From: DASXHZ01 sp036488085
Lineage (GTDB): Bacteria; Acidobacteriota; Thermoanaerobaculia; Gp7-AA8
NCBI GenBank assembly: GCA_036488085.1
Contig: DASXHZ010000004.1
Span: 1 to 64,000 of the forward strand
Length of the DNA: 64,000 nucleotides
Reading direction: 5' to 3'
This document shows, in pieces, positions 5,977-14,476 of the stretch; positions within the stretch are counted from its first letter, which is position 1, and every line of letters begins with the position of its first letter. The notes beneath the pieces were generated by a model that made no database searches, was not told the origin of the DNA, and was given only the letters and a program-made list of their open reading frames with translations. Made by a program: the position numbers and the translations under genes.

Positions 5977-7962
5977 CTACCACCCGATCCCGTAGTCTTC
6001 GCCGTGATTGCTGCTGCCGCCCCACATGGTGCCGTGGGCGAAGTCGAAGAGGATGGCGTTGATCGGGCCGGAGGTGCGCTCTTCGTACGTCGCGGTGTAG
6101 CCCATGCGCCGCAGCTCGCTGCGGACGTAGGGGGGCGTCTGGTCGTTGAGGAGGATGTGGCCGGGCTCGATGTCGTGGTTGCCGAAGGAGCTGCGCATCT
6201 GGAAGGTGTTGAAGTTCGGCGCCTCGGTCGCTTCCTGAACGGTGAAGCCGAATTCGACGACGTCGAGGAAGAACTGGATCAGGTTCTGGTCCTGGCTGTC
6301 GCCGCCCTGCACGGAGAAGCAGAGGTACGGCTTCCCGTCCTTCAGCGCGAGCGTCGGTGTGAGAGTGACGCGCGGATGCTTGCCGGGCGCCATGACGTTG
6401 AATGGGCCCTCGGCGGGATCGAGGACGAAGCTCTGCGCGCGCTGCGATAGCCCGACGCCCGTGTGTCCCGCGATCACCGCGGGCGGCCAGCCGCCGCTCG
6501 GCGTCACGCTCACGACCCAGCCCTCGGTGTCGGCGGCTTCGACTGACGTCGTGCCGGCATAGAAGGATGAGGTGTCGAACAGCGAGGCGCTGGTCGACGC
6601 AGCCGCGATGCGCGCCGGCTTGTTCGCGGTCGACGGCCAGTTTTTCAGCAGCTCGAGAAACGGGTTGGTGTCGCGCTGGTATGGGTAAGGATCGCCGGCG
6701 GTCTGGTTCGGATCGTTGTGGCTCGGATTGATGAGCTTCGCGCGCTCGCGGGCGTAGTCCTTCGACATCAGACCGACGATCGGCTCGACCGGGGGTGTGT
6801 AGATGTCGCCGTAGTAGAAGTCGCGGTCGGCGAACGCCAGGCTCATCGCCTGGTAGAGGGTGTTGATGTAGCGCGAGGTGTTGAAGCCCATCGACTTGAG
6901 GTCGAAGTTCTCGAGGATGTTGAGGGTCGCGAGCATGGCCGGCCCCTGCGTCCATTCACGGAGCTTGTAGACGTCGACGCCGCGGTAGTTGGTCGAGAGC
7001 GGCTCCTCGATGTGGACCTGCCAGTTCGCGAGGTCGGCCTCGGTGATCAGGCCACCCTGCTCCTGGACGCCGCGCGCGAGCTCCTTCGCGATGTCGCCTT
7101 TGTAGAAGCGGTCGTTCGCGGCGTAGATCGCCTCCTTGCGCGATTTCCCTTTCTTCAGCGCCTGCTGCTCGGCGTCGACGAGCTTGCGGATCATCGCCGC
7201 GAGATCGGGCTGGCGGAACATCTCCCCCGGCTCGGGCGCCTCGCGGGTGCCGCGTGAGGTGGCCTGCTGCGGACGATCGTGCTCCGGCGTCGGACCCGTG
7301 TTCTGTGCCTGGTTCTGTGTGGCGCCGCCGACCTCGGCGGCGTGCGGCGGCGCAGCCGCCGTGGCATTCAAGTGCGGCAACATCACCGCCTTCGAGTACG
7401 GCCACTGCTTGATGCGCGCCTTCTCTCTCTCGAACGCGTTCGCGGCCTGTGCCTCGATGGCGTAACCGTCGGCCATCTCGATCGCCGGAGCGAGATCCTC
7501 TTTCAGCGAGAGCTTCCCGTATTCGGCGACCATCGTGATGATGCCGCCGGGAGTTCCGGGCGTGATGGCGGCGAGCGGGCCGTACTCGGGGGGGTAGTTG
7601 TAGCCCTTGCTCTTGTAGAACTCCGGGGTGGCGCCGGTCGGCGCGACACCGAGGGCGTTGATGCCGATGACCTTCTTCTGGTGCGGGTCGTAGATGAGCG
7701 CCTGCGTCTCGCCGCCCCATGAGAGCGTGTCCCACATCGTGCAGGTCGCGGCGATCATCGCCGCGGCCGCGTCGACGGCGTTCCCTCCCCGCTCGAAGAT
7801 CATCGCGCCGGCCGTTGCGGCCAGCGGCTTGCCGGTAACCGCCATCCAGTGGCTCCCATGGAGCGGCGGCTTTTCGGTCCGTGTCTGCGCGACGAGCGCA
7901 GACGACGACACAGACGACGACAAGGCGATGAGAACGAGCGCGAGGAAGAGGCGGTTTCTCAT
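5977..7962 (-). CDS. ggt: Gamma-glutamyltransferase family protein, 661 aa
   Basis: An N-terminal signal peptide (residues 1-25, ending SSALVAQ) is followed by the large-subunit motif GGNAVDAAAAMIAATCTM. The autocleavage/nucleophile threonine lies in AGTTSVEAADTEGWVVS (Thr471 or Thr472). The small-subunit C-terminal region contains GGDSQDQNLIQFFLDVVEFG. The enzyme is a periplasmic Ntn hydrolase that cleaves or transfers gamma-glutamyl groups, for example from glutathione. It is somewhat longer than usual; residues about 195-240 form a low-complexity insertion, part of which is encoded by palindromic repeats. A 14-copy repeat array lies directly upstream, where its promoter would be. Confidence 0.93.
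   Translation of the reverse strand: MRNRLFLALVLIALSSSVSSSALVAQTRTEKPPLHGSHWMAVTGKPLAATAGAMIFERGGNAVDAAAAMIAATCTMWDTLSWGGETQALIYDPHQKKVIGINALGVAPTGATPEFYKSKGYNYPPEYGPLAAITPGTPGGIITMVAEYGKLSLKEDLAPAIEMADGYAIEAQAANAFEREKARIKQWPYSKAVMLPHLNATAAAPPHAAEVGGATQNQAQNTGPTPEHDRPQQATSRGTREAPEPGEMFRQPDLAAMIRKLVDAEQQALKKGKSRKEAIYAANDRFYKGDIAKELARGVQEQGGLITEADLANWQVHIEEPLSTNYRGVDVYKLREWTQGPAMLATLNILENFDLKSMGFNTSRYINTLYQAMSLAFADRDFYYGDIYTPPVEPIVGLMSKDYARERAKLINPSHNDPNQTAGDPYPYQRDTNPFLELLKNWPSTANKPARIAAASTSASLFDTSSFYAGTTSVEAADTEGWVVSVTPSGGWPPAVIAGHTGVGLSQRAQSFVLDPAEGPFNVMAPGKHPRVTLTPTLALKDGKPYLCFSVQGGDSQDQNLIQFFLDVVEFGFTVQEATEAPNFNTFQMRSSFGNHDIEPGHILLNDQTPPYVRSELRRMGYTATYEERTSGPINAILFDFAHGTMWGGSSNHGEDYGIGW
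7316..7363. repeat. Palindromic repeat inside ggt
   Basis: The segment holds two adjacent palindromes: a perfect 9-bp stem (CGCCGCCGA / TCGGCGGCG) with a two-base centre, then CGGCGG-CGCA-GCCGCC-type symmetry. The core also occurs, nearly unchanged, inside nuoG (19228-19253), and relatives lie after the genes ending at 50580 and 60174. It is in frame and translates to part of a Gly/Ala/Pro/Gln-rich linker in the transferase. Confidence 0.7.
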
Positions 7963-7984
7963 GCGGAGGAGTCTATGGCAGACC

Positions 7985-8273
7985 CGGAAAACGCGTTTGC
8001 CGGCGGGAAAACGGCTTTGTCGACGGGAAAACGCGTTTGCCGGCGGAAAAACGCGTCTGCCGGCGGGAAAACGCGTTTGCCGGCGGAAAAACGCGTCTGC
8101 CGGCGGGGGAAACGCGTTTGCCAGCCCGAAAAGCGGGTTTGTCAGCCGAAAAACACGTTTGCCGTCCGAAAAAACGCGTTTGTCGGCGGATAAACGCGTT
8201 TGCCAGCCAGGAAAACACGTTTGCGCAGCCGAAAAACGCGTTTGTCAGCGGAAAAACGCGTTTGCCACCGGCG
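7985..8273. repeat. 14-copy tandem array of 20/21-bp units centred on AAACGCGTTT
   Basis: The gap between the MHS transporter and ggt is almost entirely a tandem array. Units start their ACGCG-like core at 7991, 8011, 8031, 8051, 8071, 8091, 8112, 8132, 8153, 8174, 8194, 8215, 8236 and 8256, so spacing is 20 or 21 bases throughout. The typical unit is GAAAAACGCGTTTGCCGGCG. Most copies contain or nearly contain the perfect palindrome AAACGCGTTT; some vary (GCGTC, CACGT, GGC). There are no unique spacers, so it is not CRISPR. Both flanking genes point left, so the array occupies the region upstream of ggt. It is open in several frames on both strands but has no start signal. Confidence 0.93.
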
Positions 8274-8278
8274 CGACG

Positions 8279-9625
8279 CTACGCCGGACGCGCTTCCTCG
8301 GCCTCCTGCCAGATCTCGGTGCGGTGGCTCTCCGAAAGGAAGAACGTGCCGACGAGAAACGTCAGTAGCGCCACGCCGATCGGCCAGTAAAGGCCCGCGA
8401 AGTTGTTGTGCGTCTCGGCGACGACGACGCCGGCCAGCAGCGGCAACGTGCCGCCGAACCAGCCGTTGCCGAGGTGGTATGGGAGCGAGAACGACGTGTA
8501 GCGGATCTTCGCCGGGAACGACTCGATGAGGAACGCGGCGATCGGCGCGTAGACCATCGTGACGTAGATGACCTGAACGAACACGAGGAGCGTCAGCATC
8601 AGTATGTTCGGGTGTTTCGGATCGGGCGACGAGCTCACCATCGCGTGGTAGATCGGGAGGTAGGTGATCGCCGCGATGAGATTGCCGGCCATCATGATCT
8701 TGAGGCGGCCGTACCGATCGGAGAGCGCGCCGAAGAGGGTGAAGAACGGCATCCCGAGGAGTACCGCGATCGCGACGACGATCGACGACTGCACGAGGCT
8801 GATCTTCATGATGCTCTGCATGAACGAGAGCGCGTAGAACTGGCCGGTGTACCAAACCACTCCTTGCCCCGCGGTGGCGCCGAAGAGGACGAGAAGAACG
8901 ATCTTGAGGTTCGCCCAGTTGCCGAATGAGTCTCGGAGCGGAGCGGTCGACGTCTTCCCCTGGCTCTTCAGCGCGGCGTAGAGCGGCGACTCGGAGAGCT
9001 TCATCCGGATGTAGAACGACATCGCGACAAGGATGATCGAGAGGAGGAACGGGATGCGCCAGCCCCACTGCTTGAAGTCCGCTTCCGGCAGCAGTTGCTT
9101 GACGCCGAGGACGACGAGGAGCGAGACGAATAGGCCGAACGTCGCGGTGATCTGGATGAAGCTCGTGTAGAAGCCGCGCTTGTTGTCCGGGACGTGTTCG
9201 GCGACGTAGACCGCCGCGCCGCCGTACTCGCCGCCGAGCGCGAGGCCCTGCAGCAATCGGAGGACGAGAAGGATCGCCGGCGCCGCGAACCCGACCGCCG
9301 CGTAGGTCGGCAGGCAGCCGATCAGGAAGGTCGAGAGGCCCATGATCGAGAGGGTGACCATGAAGGCGTACTTACGTCCGATGAGGTCACCGACGCGTCC
9401 GAAGACGATCGCGCCGAACGGGCGGACGACGAAGCCGGTGGCGAAGAGTGCCCACGTCTTGATGAGGTCCCACGCCGGGTCTTTGCCGGGGAAGAGCAGC
9501 GCCGACATGACCGCGGCGAGACTTCCAAAGATGTAGAAGTCGTACCACTCGATCATGGTGCCGAGGCTGGAGGCGAAGATGATCCGTTTGATCGGGTATT
9601 CCGCTCGGGCCGGAGTCGCGGGCAT
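8279..9625 (-). CDS. MFS metabolite:H+ symporter (MHS family), 448 aa
   Basis: Twelve hydrophobic segments are expected. The N-terminal signature TMIEWYDFYIFG and the loop GRVGDLIGRKYAF mark the metabolite:proton symporter branch (KgtP/ShiA/ProP/citrate-transporter relatives). LRLLQGLALGGEYGGAAVYVAE is the family's conserved helix-4 region. It imports a small organic acid or zwitterion with protons. The substrate is not readable, and no catabolic gene lies next to it. It is divergent from fdhD, with starts 54 bases apart. Confidence 0.92.
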   Translation of the reverse strand: MPATPARAEYPIKRIIFASSLGTMIEWYDFYIFGSLAAVMSALLFPGKDPAWDLIKTWALFATGFVVRPFGAIVFGRVGDLIGRKYAFMVTLSIMGLSTFLIGCLPTYAAVGFAAPAILLVLRLLQGLALGGEYGGAAVYVAEHVPDNKRGFYTSFIQITATFGLFVSLLVVLGVKQLLPEADFKQWGWRIPFLLSIILVAMSFYIRMKLSESPLYAALKSQGKTSTAPLRDSFGNWANLKIVLLVLFGATAGQGVVWYTGQFYALSFMQSIMKISLVQSSIVVAIAVLLGMPFFTLFGALSDRYGRLKIMMAGNLIAAITYLPIYHAMVSSSPDPKHPNILMLTLLVFVQVIYVTMVYAPIAAFLIESFPAKIRYTSFSLPYHLGNGWFGGTLPLLAGVVVAETHNNFAGLYWPIGVALLTFLVGTFFLSESHRTEIWQEAEEARPA

Positions 9626-9679
9626 GCACTCTCCTCAATTCAATTTGCGGGGGTGGGAGGATTTTATACAGAATCGACC

Positions 9680-10471
9680 GTGCCCGAGGAACGGATCGCG
9701 CCGGTGGAAGTGCTCAGGATCACGCCGGAGAGCACGGTGGAGGCCGAGGACGTGCTCGCGGTCGAAGAGCCGCTCGAGATTCGCGTCGCGGAAAAGCCCA
9801 TCTCGGTCACGATGCGAACTCCGGGGGATGACTTCGATCTCGCGGCGGGGTTTCTCTTCACGGAAGCGTTGATCCGCTCCGGCGGCGACATCGACAGCAT
9901 CCGTCACTGGGGCTCGCCGAATGTCGTTCGGGTCTCGCTCGCGGCCGGCGCAACGATCGACTCGTCGAAGCTCGACCGGCACTTCTATACGACGTCGAGC
10001 TGCGGCGTCTGCGGGAAGACGTCGATCGATGCGGTACGGGTGATACGCTCGAGCGCACCGCTGCCGGCGTCGCGGATCAGCCGCGCGCTGGTACAGCGCC
10101 TGCCGGAGTTGCTCGCGGAGCAGCAGTCGGCATTCCACGCCACCGGCGGACTCCACGGCGCCGCGATATTTCGTCCGACCGGAGAGTTGCTCCGCATCCG
10201 CGAAGACATCGGCCGCCACAACGCCGTCGACAAGGCGATCGGATCGCTCGTCCGCGAAGACCCCGCCTCCCTCCCCGGCGCGATCCTGATGGTGAGCAGC
10301 CGCGCAAGCTTCGAGATCGTGCAGAAAGCGATCGTCGCCGGCATCGGTACCCTCGCCGCCGTCGGCGCCCCCTCCACCCTAGCCGTCACCGCCGCCCGCG
10401 AATTCGGCCTCAGGCTCCTCGGCTTCGTCCGCGACGCGAGGTTCAACGTGTACGCGGGAGAGGTGGAGTAG
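9680..10471 (+). CDS. fdhD: Formate dehydrogenase accessory sulfurtransferase FdhD, 263 aa
   Basis: The protein has the FdhD hallmarks: EEPLEIRV near the start, FLFTEALI, the redox motif SSCGVCGKTS (the CxxC that carries persulfide sulfur), FHATGGLHGAAIF, and REDIGRHNAVDKAIG. It transfers sulfur from a cysteine desulfurase to the molybdenum cofactor of formate dehydrogenase. No formate dehydrogenase gene is in the window. The GTG at 9680 is the nearest plausible start; a GTG at 9653 is in frame and closer to a GGAGG-like site, so the N-terminus may be nine residues longer. Confidence 0.93.
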   Translation: MPEERIAPVEVLRITPESTVEAEDVLAVEEPLEIRVAEKPISVTMRTPGDDFDLAAGFLFTEALIRSGGDIDSIRHWGSPNVVRVSLAAGATIDSSKLDRHFYTTSSCGVCGKTSIDAVRVIRSSAPLPASRISRALVQRLPELLAEQQSAFHATGGLHGAAIFRPTGELLRIREDIGRHNAVDKAIGSLVREDPASLPGAILMVSSRASFEIVQKAIVAGIGTLAAVGAPSTLAVTAAREFGLRLLGFVRDARFNVYAGEVE

Positions 10472-10506
10472 GGGCGCTCTACGCTAGCTATCGCTCGCGC
10501 GAAAAG

Positions 10507-11817
10507 CTAGTGCGCGGCGACCGGCGTGTCGAGGCGGCGGTAGCGCTTCGTTCCCGGGAGGCAGGCCTTGTGCTCGACGTGGTGGAGGTACTCGTCGCGG
10601 AACTTCTTGACGCTCGAGATGACGGGGCCGATGGCGGCGTCGCCGAGGGCGCAGAGGGACTTGCCGCCGATGTTGTCGGACATGTCGAGGAGGAGGTCGG
10701 CGTCCTGGGGACGGCCTTCGCCGCGCTCGAGGCGGTCGAGGACTGACTCGAGCCAGTTCGTTCCTTCGCGGCAGGGGGTGCACTGGCCGCATGACTCGTG
10801 CGCGAAGAATTTCGCGAGGCGCCAGACGGCGTCGACGATGCAGACCGACTCGTCGAGGACGATGATGCCGGCGGAGCCGAGCATGGAGCCTGCTTTCATC
10901 AGGGCGTCGAAGTTGAGGGGAATGTCGATCTCATCGGGCGTGAGCATCGGCGCCGAGGCGCCGCCGGGGATGACGGCCTTCAGCTTCCTGTCGGCGGTGA
11001 TGCCGCCGCAGTGGTCGTAGATCAGCTCCTTGATGGTGATCCCCATCGGGAACTCGTAGACGCCCGGCTTCTTGACGTTGCCGGAGACGCAGTAGAGCTT
11101 GGGGCCGGTGTTGCGCGGCGTGCCGAAGCTCTTGAACCAGTCGGCGCCGTTCTTGACGATCAGCGGCACGCAGGCGAGGGTCTCGACGTTTTGAACGACC
11201 GTCGGCCCGCCGAATGCGCCGACGAGTGCCGGGAACGGCGGCTTGACGCGCGGCTGTCCGCGGTGGCCTTCGATCGACTCGATGAGGCCCGTCTCTTCGC
11301 CGCAGATGTATGCACCGGCGCCTCGCGCAACAGTGATGTCGAAGTCGAAGCTCGAGCCGAAGATGCCTTTGCCGAGGAAGCCCTTCTCGCGCGCTTCGGC
11401 GAGCGCTTTCTCGAGAACGGTGGCGCCGTAATAGAACTCGCCGCGGATGTAGATGTACGCCATCGGATTCGATCCGATCGCGAAGCCGGCGATGATCATC
11501 CCCTCGATCAGCAGGTGCGGGTCCTTCTCGATGAGGACGCGGTCCTTGAACGTGCCGGGCTCCGACTCGTCGGCGTTGCAGAGGAGGTAGGTCGGCTTCG
11601 GCGCGTTCTTCGGGACAAAGCTCCACTTGTTGCCGGTCGGGAAGCCGGCGCCTCCCCGTCCGCGCAGCTCGGAGTCTTTGACGAGCTGCACGATGGCGTC
11701 GGGCGTCATCTGCAACGCCTTGGGCGCGTCTTCGTAGCCGCCGCCATCGACGTACACGTCGATCGAAGTCGAGTTCGGCTTGTCGATGTTGGCGGTGAGA
11801 ATTTTGATCGGGTCCAT
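10507..11817 (-). CDS. nuoF: NADH-quinone oxidoreductase subunit F (NuoF), 436 aa
   Basis: The FMN/NADH-binding subunit of complex I. Visible motifs are the glycine-rich GRGGAGFPTGNKW (FMN/NADH site), CNADESEPGTFKDR, GAGAYICGEETGLIESIEG, and the C-terminal 4Fe-4S (N3) ligands ESCGQCTPCREG plus the downstream SLCALG cysteine. The length is normal. It is the last gene of a nuoA-nuoE-nuoF cluster. It lies 74 bases after nuoE, and that gap is a heptad-repeat hairpin. Adjacent fdhD leaves open that NuoE/F also serve an NAD-linked formate dehydrogenase, but nuoA points to complex I. Confidence 0.97.
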   Translation of the reverse strand: MDPIKILTANIDKPNSTSIDVYVDGGGYEDAPKALQMTPDAIVQLVKDSELRGRGGAGFPTGNKWSFVPKNAPKPTYLLCNADESEPGTFKDRVLIEKDPHLLIEGMIIAGFAIGSNPMAYIYIRGEFYYGATVLEKALAEAREKGFLGKGIFGSSFDFDITVARGAGAYICGEETGLIESIEGHRGQPRVKPPFPALVGAFGGPTVVQNVETLACVPLIVKNGADWFKSFGTPRNTGPKLYCVSGNVKKPGVYEFPMGITIKELIYDHCGGITADRKLKAVIPGGASAPMLTPDEIDIPLNFDALMKAGSMLGSAGIIVLDESVCIVDAVWRLAKFFAHESCGQCTPCREGTNWLESVLDRLERGEGRPQDADLLLDMSDNIGGKSLCALGDAAIGPVISSVKKFRDEYLHHVEHKACLPGTKRYRRLDTPVAAH

Positions 11818-11891
11818 AGTCAGAGCGCAGTGCGCAGAGCGCGGAGTGCAGAAAGGCATTCTTCTGCGCTCTGCGCTCTCCGCTCTGCCAT
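11818..11891. repeat. Heptad-repeat hairpin between nuoE and nuoF
   Basis: The left arm (11821-11853) is built from 7-base units such as CAGAGCG and CGGAGTG. The right arm (about 11861-11887) is built from their complements, such as CTCTGCG. An 8-base loop separates them. The arms pair over about 25 bases with a few mismatches. It lies between two co-directional complex I genes and could act as an mRNA stabiliser or attenuator. Confidence 0.85.
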
Positions 11892-12425
11892 CTATTTCAG
11901 CTGCGTGAGCAGCTTCTCCATCTTCTCCACATTCATGTTCTCGTGGTAGTCGTTGTTCACCTGGACGACGGGGGCGGTGCCGCAGGAGCCGAGGCACTCG
12001 ACTTCGACGACGGTGTAGCGGCCGTCCTTGGTCGTCTCGCCCGGCGCGATGCCGAGCTTCTCGCAGAGGCCGTCGTAGATGTCGTACGCGCAATTCACCA
12101 TGCACGAGAGGTTCGTGCAGACCTGCAGGTGGTACTTCCCCACAGGTTTCTGGTTGTACATGTTGTAGAACGAGACGACGCCGAAGACGGTCGCCGGTGA
12201 CAAATCCAGCAGGTCGCCGACGTAGTGCACGACCTCGGGCGAAATCCACCCCCACACCTCCTGCGCGAGGTGCAGCGTCGGCAGGAGCGCGGCTTCTCTG
12301 GTCGGGTAGCGCGTCAGGATGTGCTCGAACTGCGCCTTCGCGTCAGGCGGAAACGCGACGCTCTTGTTCGAGAGGTCCGCGAAACGGTCCTTCGCGTATG
12401 GGTTATCGGGATGGAGATCGGCCAT
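11892..12425 (-). CDS. nuoE: NADH-quinone oxidoreductase subunit E (NuoE), 177 aa
   Basis: Thioredoxin-fold 2Fe-2S subunit (cluster N1a). The cysteine ligands follow the family pattern: C-x4-C in VCTNLSCMVN and C-x3-C in ECLGSCGTAP. The N-terminal helical region includes LLPTLHLAQEVWGWISPEVV, and the typical SFYNMYNQKPVGKYHLQVC precedes the first ligand. It works with NuoF and NuoG in the NADH-oxidising arm in the cytoplasm. It sits 6 bases after nuoA. Confidence 0.96.
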   Translation of the reverse strand: MADLHPDNPYAKDRFADLSNKSVAFPPDAKAQFEHILTRYPTREAALLPTLHLAQEVWGWISPEVVHYVGDLLDLSPATVFGVVSFYNMYNQKPVGKYHLQVCTNLSCMVNCAYDIYDGLCEKLGIAPGETTKDGRYTVVEVECLGSCGTAPVVQVNNDYHENMNVEKMEKLLTQLK

Positions 12426-12431
12426 CGGTGA

Positions 12432-12803
12432 TTACTTCCAGTCGAATGCTTTCTTTTTCCAGACGTAGACGTAGCCGACGCCGAGGAGTGCGATGAAGAC
12501 GATCATCTCGCCGAAGAGGAACATCCCGGGGCCGCCACGCGAGGCGTCGCGGTAGATGACCGCCCACGGGTAGAGGAACGCCGCCTCGATGTCGAAGAGG
12601 ATGAACAGCATCGCGATCTGGTAGAAGCGGACGTTGACCCGCTTCCGGTTGGTATCGAGCATCGGCACGCCGCTCTCGTACGGCGAGAGCTTGGACGGAT
12701 TCCGCTGATGCCGGCCCACGACCCAGTTCAGGCCGAGGAACCCGGCCGCCAGGGCGACCGCGAAGAGGAGCATCAGTAGGATGGGGATGAAGCTGTGGGT
12801 CAT
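12432..12803 (-). CDS. nuoA: NADH-quinone oxidoreductase subunit A (NuoA), 123 aa
   Basis: Three membrane helices are expected (about residues 6-28, 65-85 and 92-113). The family signature YESGVPMLDTNRKRVNVRFY and the buried acidic run LFILFDIEAAFLYPWA are present. NuoA forms part of the quinone-channel junction of complex I. It is the first gene of the A-E-F cluster. Its usual neighbours nuoB, C and D are 30 kb away in this window, so the canonical gene order is broken. Confidence 0.96.
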   Translation of the reverse strand: MTHSFIPILLMLLFAVALAAGFLGLNWVVGRHQRNPSKLSPYESGVPMLDTNRKRVNVRFYQIAMLFILFDIEAAFLYPWAVIYRDASRGGPGMFLFGEMIVFIALLGVGYVYVWKKKAFDWK

Positions 12804-12870
12804 GAGGCGGGGGCGATGCTATTTCGAAACCAGCGCCGGGGCAAGGTGCCGGCTGTGGCACGACCGGCTG

Positions 12871-13419
12871 CTACGGCGCCGGCTTCGCCTCTGCGCTGCC
12901 GGTGGCGATGAGTCGCGCCAGACGATCGAACTGCTCGGTCAGCACCTCGTCGACCCCTCCGGCAACGGAATCGAGGCCGCCGGGGTAATAGCCGCCGACG
13001 TTGTACATCAGCGCCACGTCGGTGCCGCCTTCTTTCGGAGTCACCTGCAACGTCATGGCACCGCTGACCCCCGCCGTCTGCAGCGGCCCGAGCCCGCCCG
13101 AAAGCGTCAGCCGCTGATTAGGAACGACGTAGACGACCGTCATGTGTACGACTCCCCCGCCGTTCGGGAGCGTCTCGCACCAGCAGCCGCCGGGACGCGC
13201 GTCGAGCTTCATGTTGGCGGCGTCGCCGGAGTACGTGTGCTCGCCGGACCACCACTGCTCGACGTGGACGAGGCTGCGCCACGCGACGTCGGGTGGGACG
13301 GCGACATGCCGTACCTGGGTGACCTTGAACGCCGCCGGCGCCTTTTCGACGATCTTCGCGCTGAGTTGCGCCGCGGTGAGAAGAGCGGTTACCGAGAGAA
13401 GGATCGCAGTACGTTTCAT
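12871..13419 (-). CDS. Secreted SRPBCC-fold protein, 182 aa
   Basis: A signal peptide (residues 1-21, ending AQLSA) is followed by a START/SRPBCC-like domain: AVPPDVAWRSLVHVEQWWSGEHTYS, GGCWCETLPNGGGVVHMTVV, and the long C-terminal helix GGVDEVLTEQFDRLARLIA. Such domains bind hydrophobic ligands. Most homologues are cytoplasmic, so the exported form is slightly unusual. It is the last gene of a TetR/DUF1761/SRPBCC operon with 7-10 base gaps, and is presumably repressed by that TetR protein. Confidence 0.8.
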   Translation of the reverse strand: MKRTAILLSVTALLTAAQLSAKIVEKAPAAFKVTQVRHVAVPPDVAWRSLVHVEQWWSGEHTYSGDAANMKLDARPGGCWCETLPNGGGVVHMTVVYVVPNQRLTLSGGLGPLQTAGVSGAMTLQVTPKEGGTDVALMYNVGGYYPGGLDSVAGGVDEVLTEQFDRLARLIATGSAEAKPAP

Positions 13420-13429
13420 GCCTGTTCCT

Positions 13430-13831
13430 TTAGCGATGCCACAGGCCGAGGATCAGGCCGTAGATGGTGAACTGAAGCGTGTGATAGCCGGCGTTGATCA
13501 CGAACTGCGGCAGGCTCTTCCTCTCGAAGAGATAGTTGATCCCGAAACTTGCGGCAACCCAGCAGAGGCCTGCCGATGCGCCGGCGCCAATCCCCAGCGC
13601 GAGCGACGGGCGCGGGCCGAGGAACATCGCGAACACGAACGCCGCGATGAGCGATAGGACAAACGCGCCGCCGAAGATCAGCGCCGGGTTCCGCTCCCTG
13701 AGGTCGGCGTCGGAAAGGCCGGTTGCGGCCTGCCACCGGCGGCCGAAGAGCGCGGGTGAATACCAGAGACCTCCGAGGACAAAGGCCGACACGGCGGCGG
13801 CGAGCACGGCGAGGAAGTTGACGTTCTGCAC
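13430..13831 (-). CDS. DUF1761 membrane protein, 133 aa
   Basis: Four hydrophobic segments are visible, with the DUF1761 start pattern NFLAVLAAAVSAFVLGGLWYSPALFGRRW and the ending GYHTLQFTIYGLILGLWH. The function is unknown. The family often appears beside small regulators and SRPBCC-fold proteins, as here. It lies between the TetR regulator (7-base gap) and the SRPBCC gene (10-base gap), so the three are probably one transcript. Confidence 0.85.
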   Translation of the reverse strand: MQNVNFLAVLAAAVSAFVLGGLWYSPALFGRRWQAATGLSDADLRERNPALIFGGAFVLSLIAAFVFAMFLGPRPSLALGIGAGASAGLCWVAASFGINYLFERKSLPQFVINAGYHTLQFTIYGLILGLWHR

Positions 13832-13838
13832 GGGAGCC

Positions 13839-14471
13839 TCACTTTCTTCTTTTCGTGGTTTTTCGGGCCGGGCGCTGCACGCGCGCGGCGAGCATCGTGA
13901 AGTAGTTGCGGAGCTGTTTCATGGCGTCGTCGAACGGGTCGATGTTGTGATGGGTGCGGGCGAGCATCACCGCCCCTTCCATGGTGGTGAGCACGAACGT
14001 GGCGAGGGCGTGGCGGTTGGTCCCGCGCGGCAGGGAGGCCTTCGCCTCGTCGAGACAACGCTCGACGGCGTCCGTCCAGGCGCTGAAATTCGCGGCCAGG
14101 AGCACGCGCACCGGCGGGTCGGGCTCGTGGAGCTCCAGCGCCAGGTTGCCGATCGGGCAGCCGTAACGGAACTCGGTGACGAGTACGCTGTTGCGGTAGC
14201 GGGCGAGCAGCCGGAAGATCTTCTCGATCGGATCGGTCACCCCTTCCCACGCCGGGTCGAGCAGCGCGGGGTAGATGTTTTCGTGGAAGGCGTTGAGGAC
14301 CGCGAGCAGCACGTCCTGCTTGCCCGGAAAGAAGTGATAGAGGCTGCCGCTGTTCGCACCGGCCTTCTCGAGGATGTCGGCGATGCTGGTCGAGGCGTAG
14401 CCCTTGGTCCAGAAGAGCTGCAGCGCGGCATCGACGATGCGGTGGCGGGTGTCGTCTGTGGGTCGGGTCAT
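13839..14471 (-). CDS. TetR/AcrR family transcriptional regulator, 210 aa
   Basis: The N-terminal helix-turn-helix covers residues 8-55 (RHRIVDAALQLFWTKGYAST, then SIADILEKAGANSGSLYHFFPGKQDVL), followed by an all-helical ligand-binding domain. The C-terminus is strongly basic (RPARKTTKRRK). I chose the ATG at 14471, which starts directly before the helix-turn-helix. A 22-bp inverted repeat 5 bases upstream of this start is a likely self-operator. It probably controls itself and the DUF1761 and SRPBCC genes behind it. The ligand is unknown. Confidence 0.9.
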   Translation of the reverse strand: MTRPTDDTRHRIVDAALQLFWTKGYASTSIADILEKAGANSGSLYHFFPGKQDVLLAVLNAFHENIYPALLDPAWEGVTDPIEKIFRLLARYRNSVLVTEFRYGCPIGNLALELHEPDPPVRVLLAANFSAWTDAVERCLDEAKASLPRGTNRHALATFVLTTMEGAVMLARTHHNIDPFDDAMKQLRNYFTMLAARVQRPARKTTKRRK

Positions 14472-14476
14472 GCTCT

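Noticed and set aside
7985..8273. CRISPR array
   Set aside because: Units are joined directly with a 20/21-base period and there are no unique spacers; no cas genes are nearby.
9653..9682. Longer FdhD start
   Set aside because: A GTG at 9653 is possible, but the nine extra residues look unlike the usual FdhD N-terminus; noted in the gene entry rather than adopted.
10507..12425. NuoE/NuoF as subunits of an NAD-dependent formate dehydrogenase because fdhD is next door
   Set aside because: nuoA is in the same cluster, and the only other NuoE/F needed for complex I would otherwise be missing from the window.
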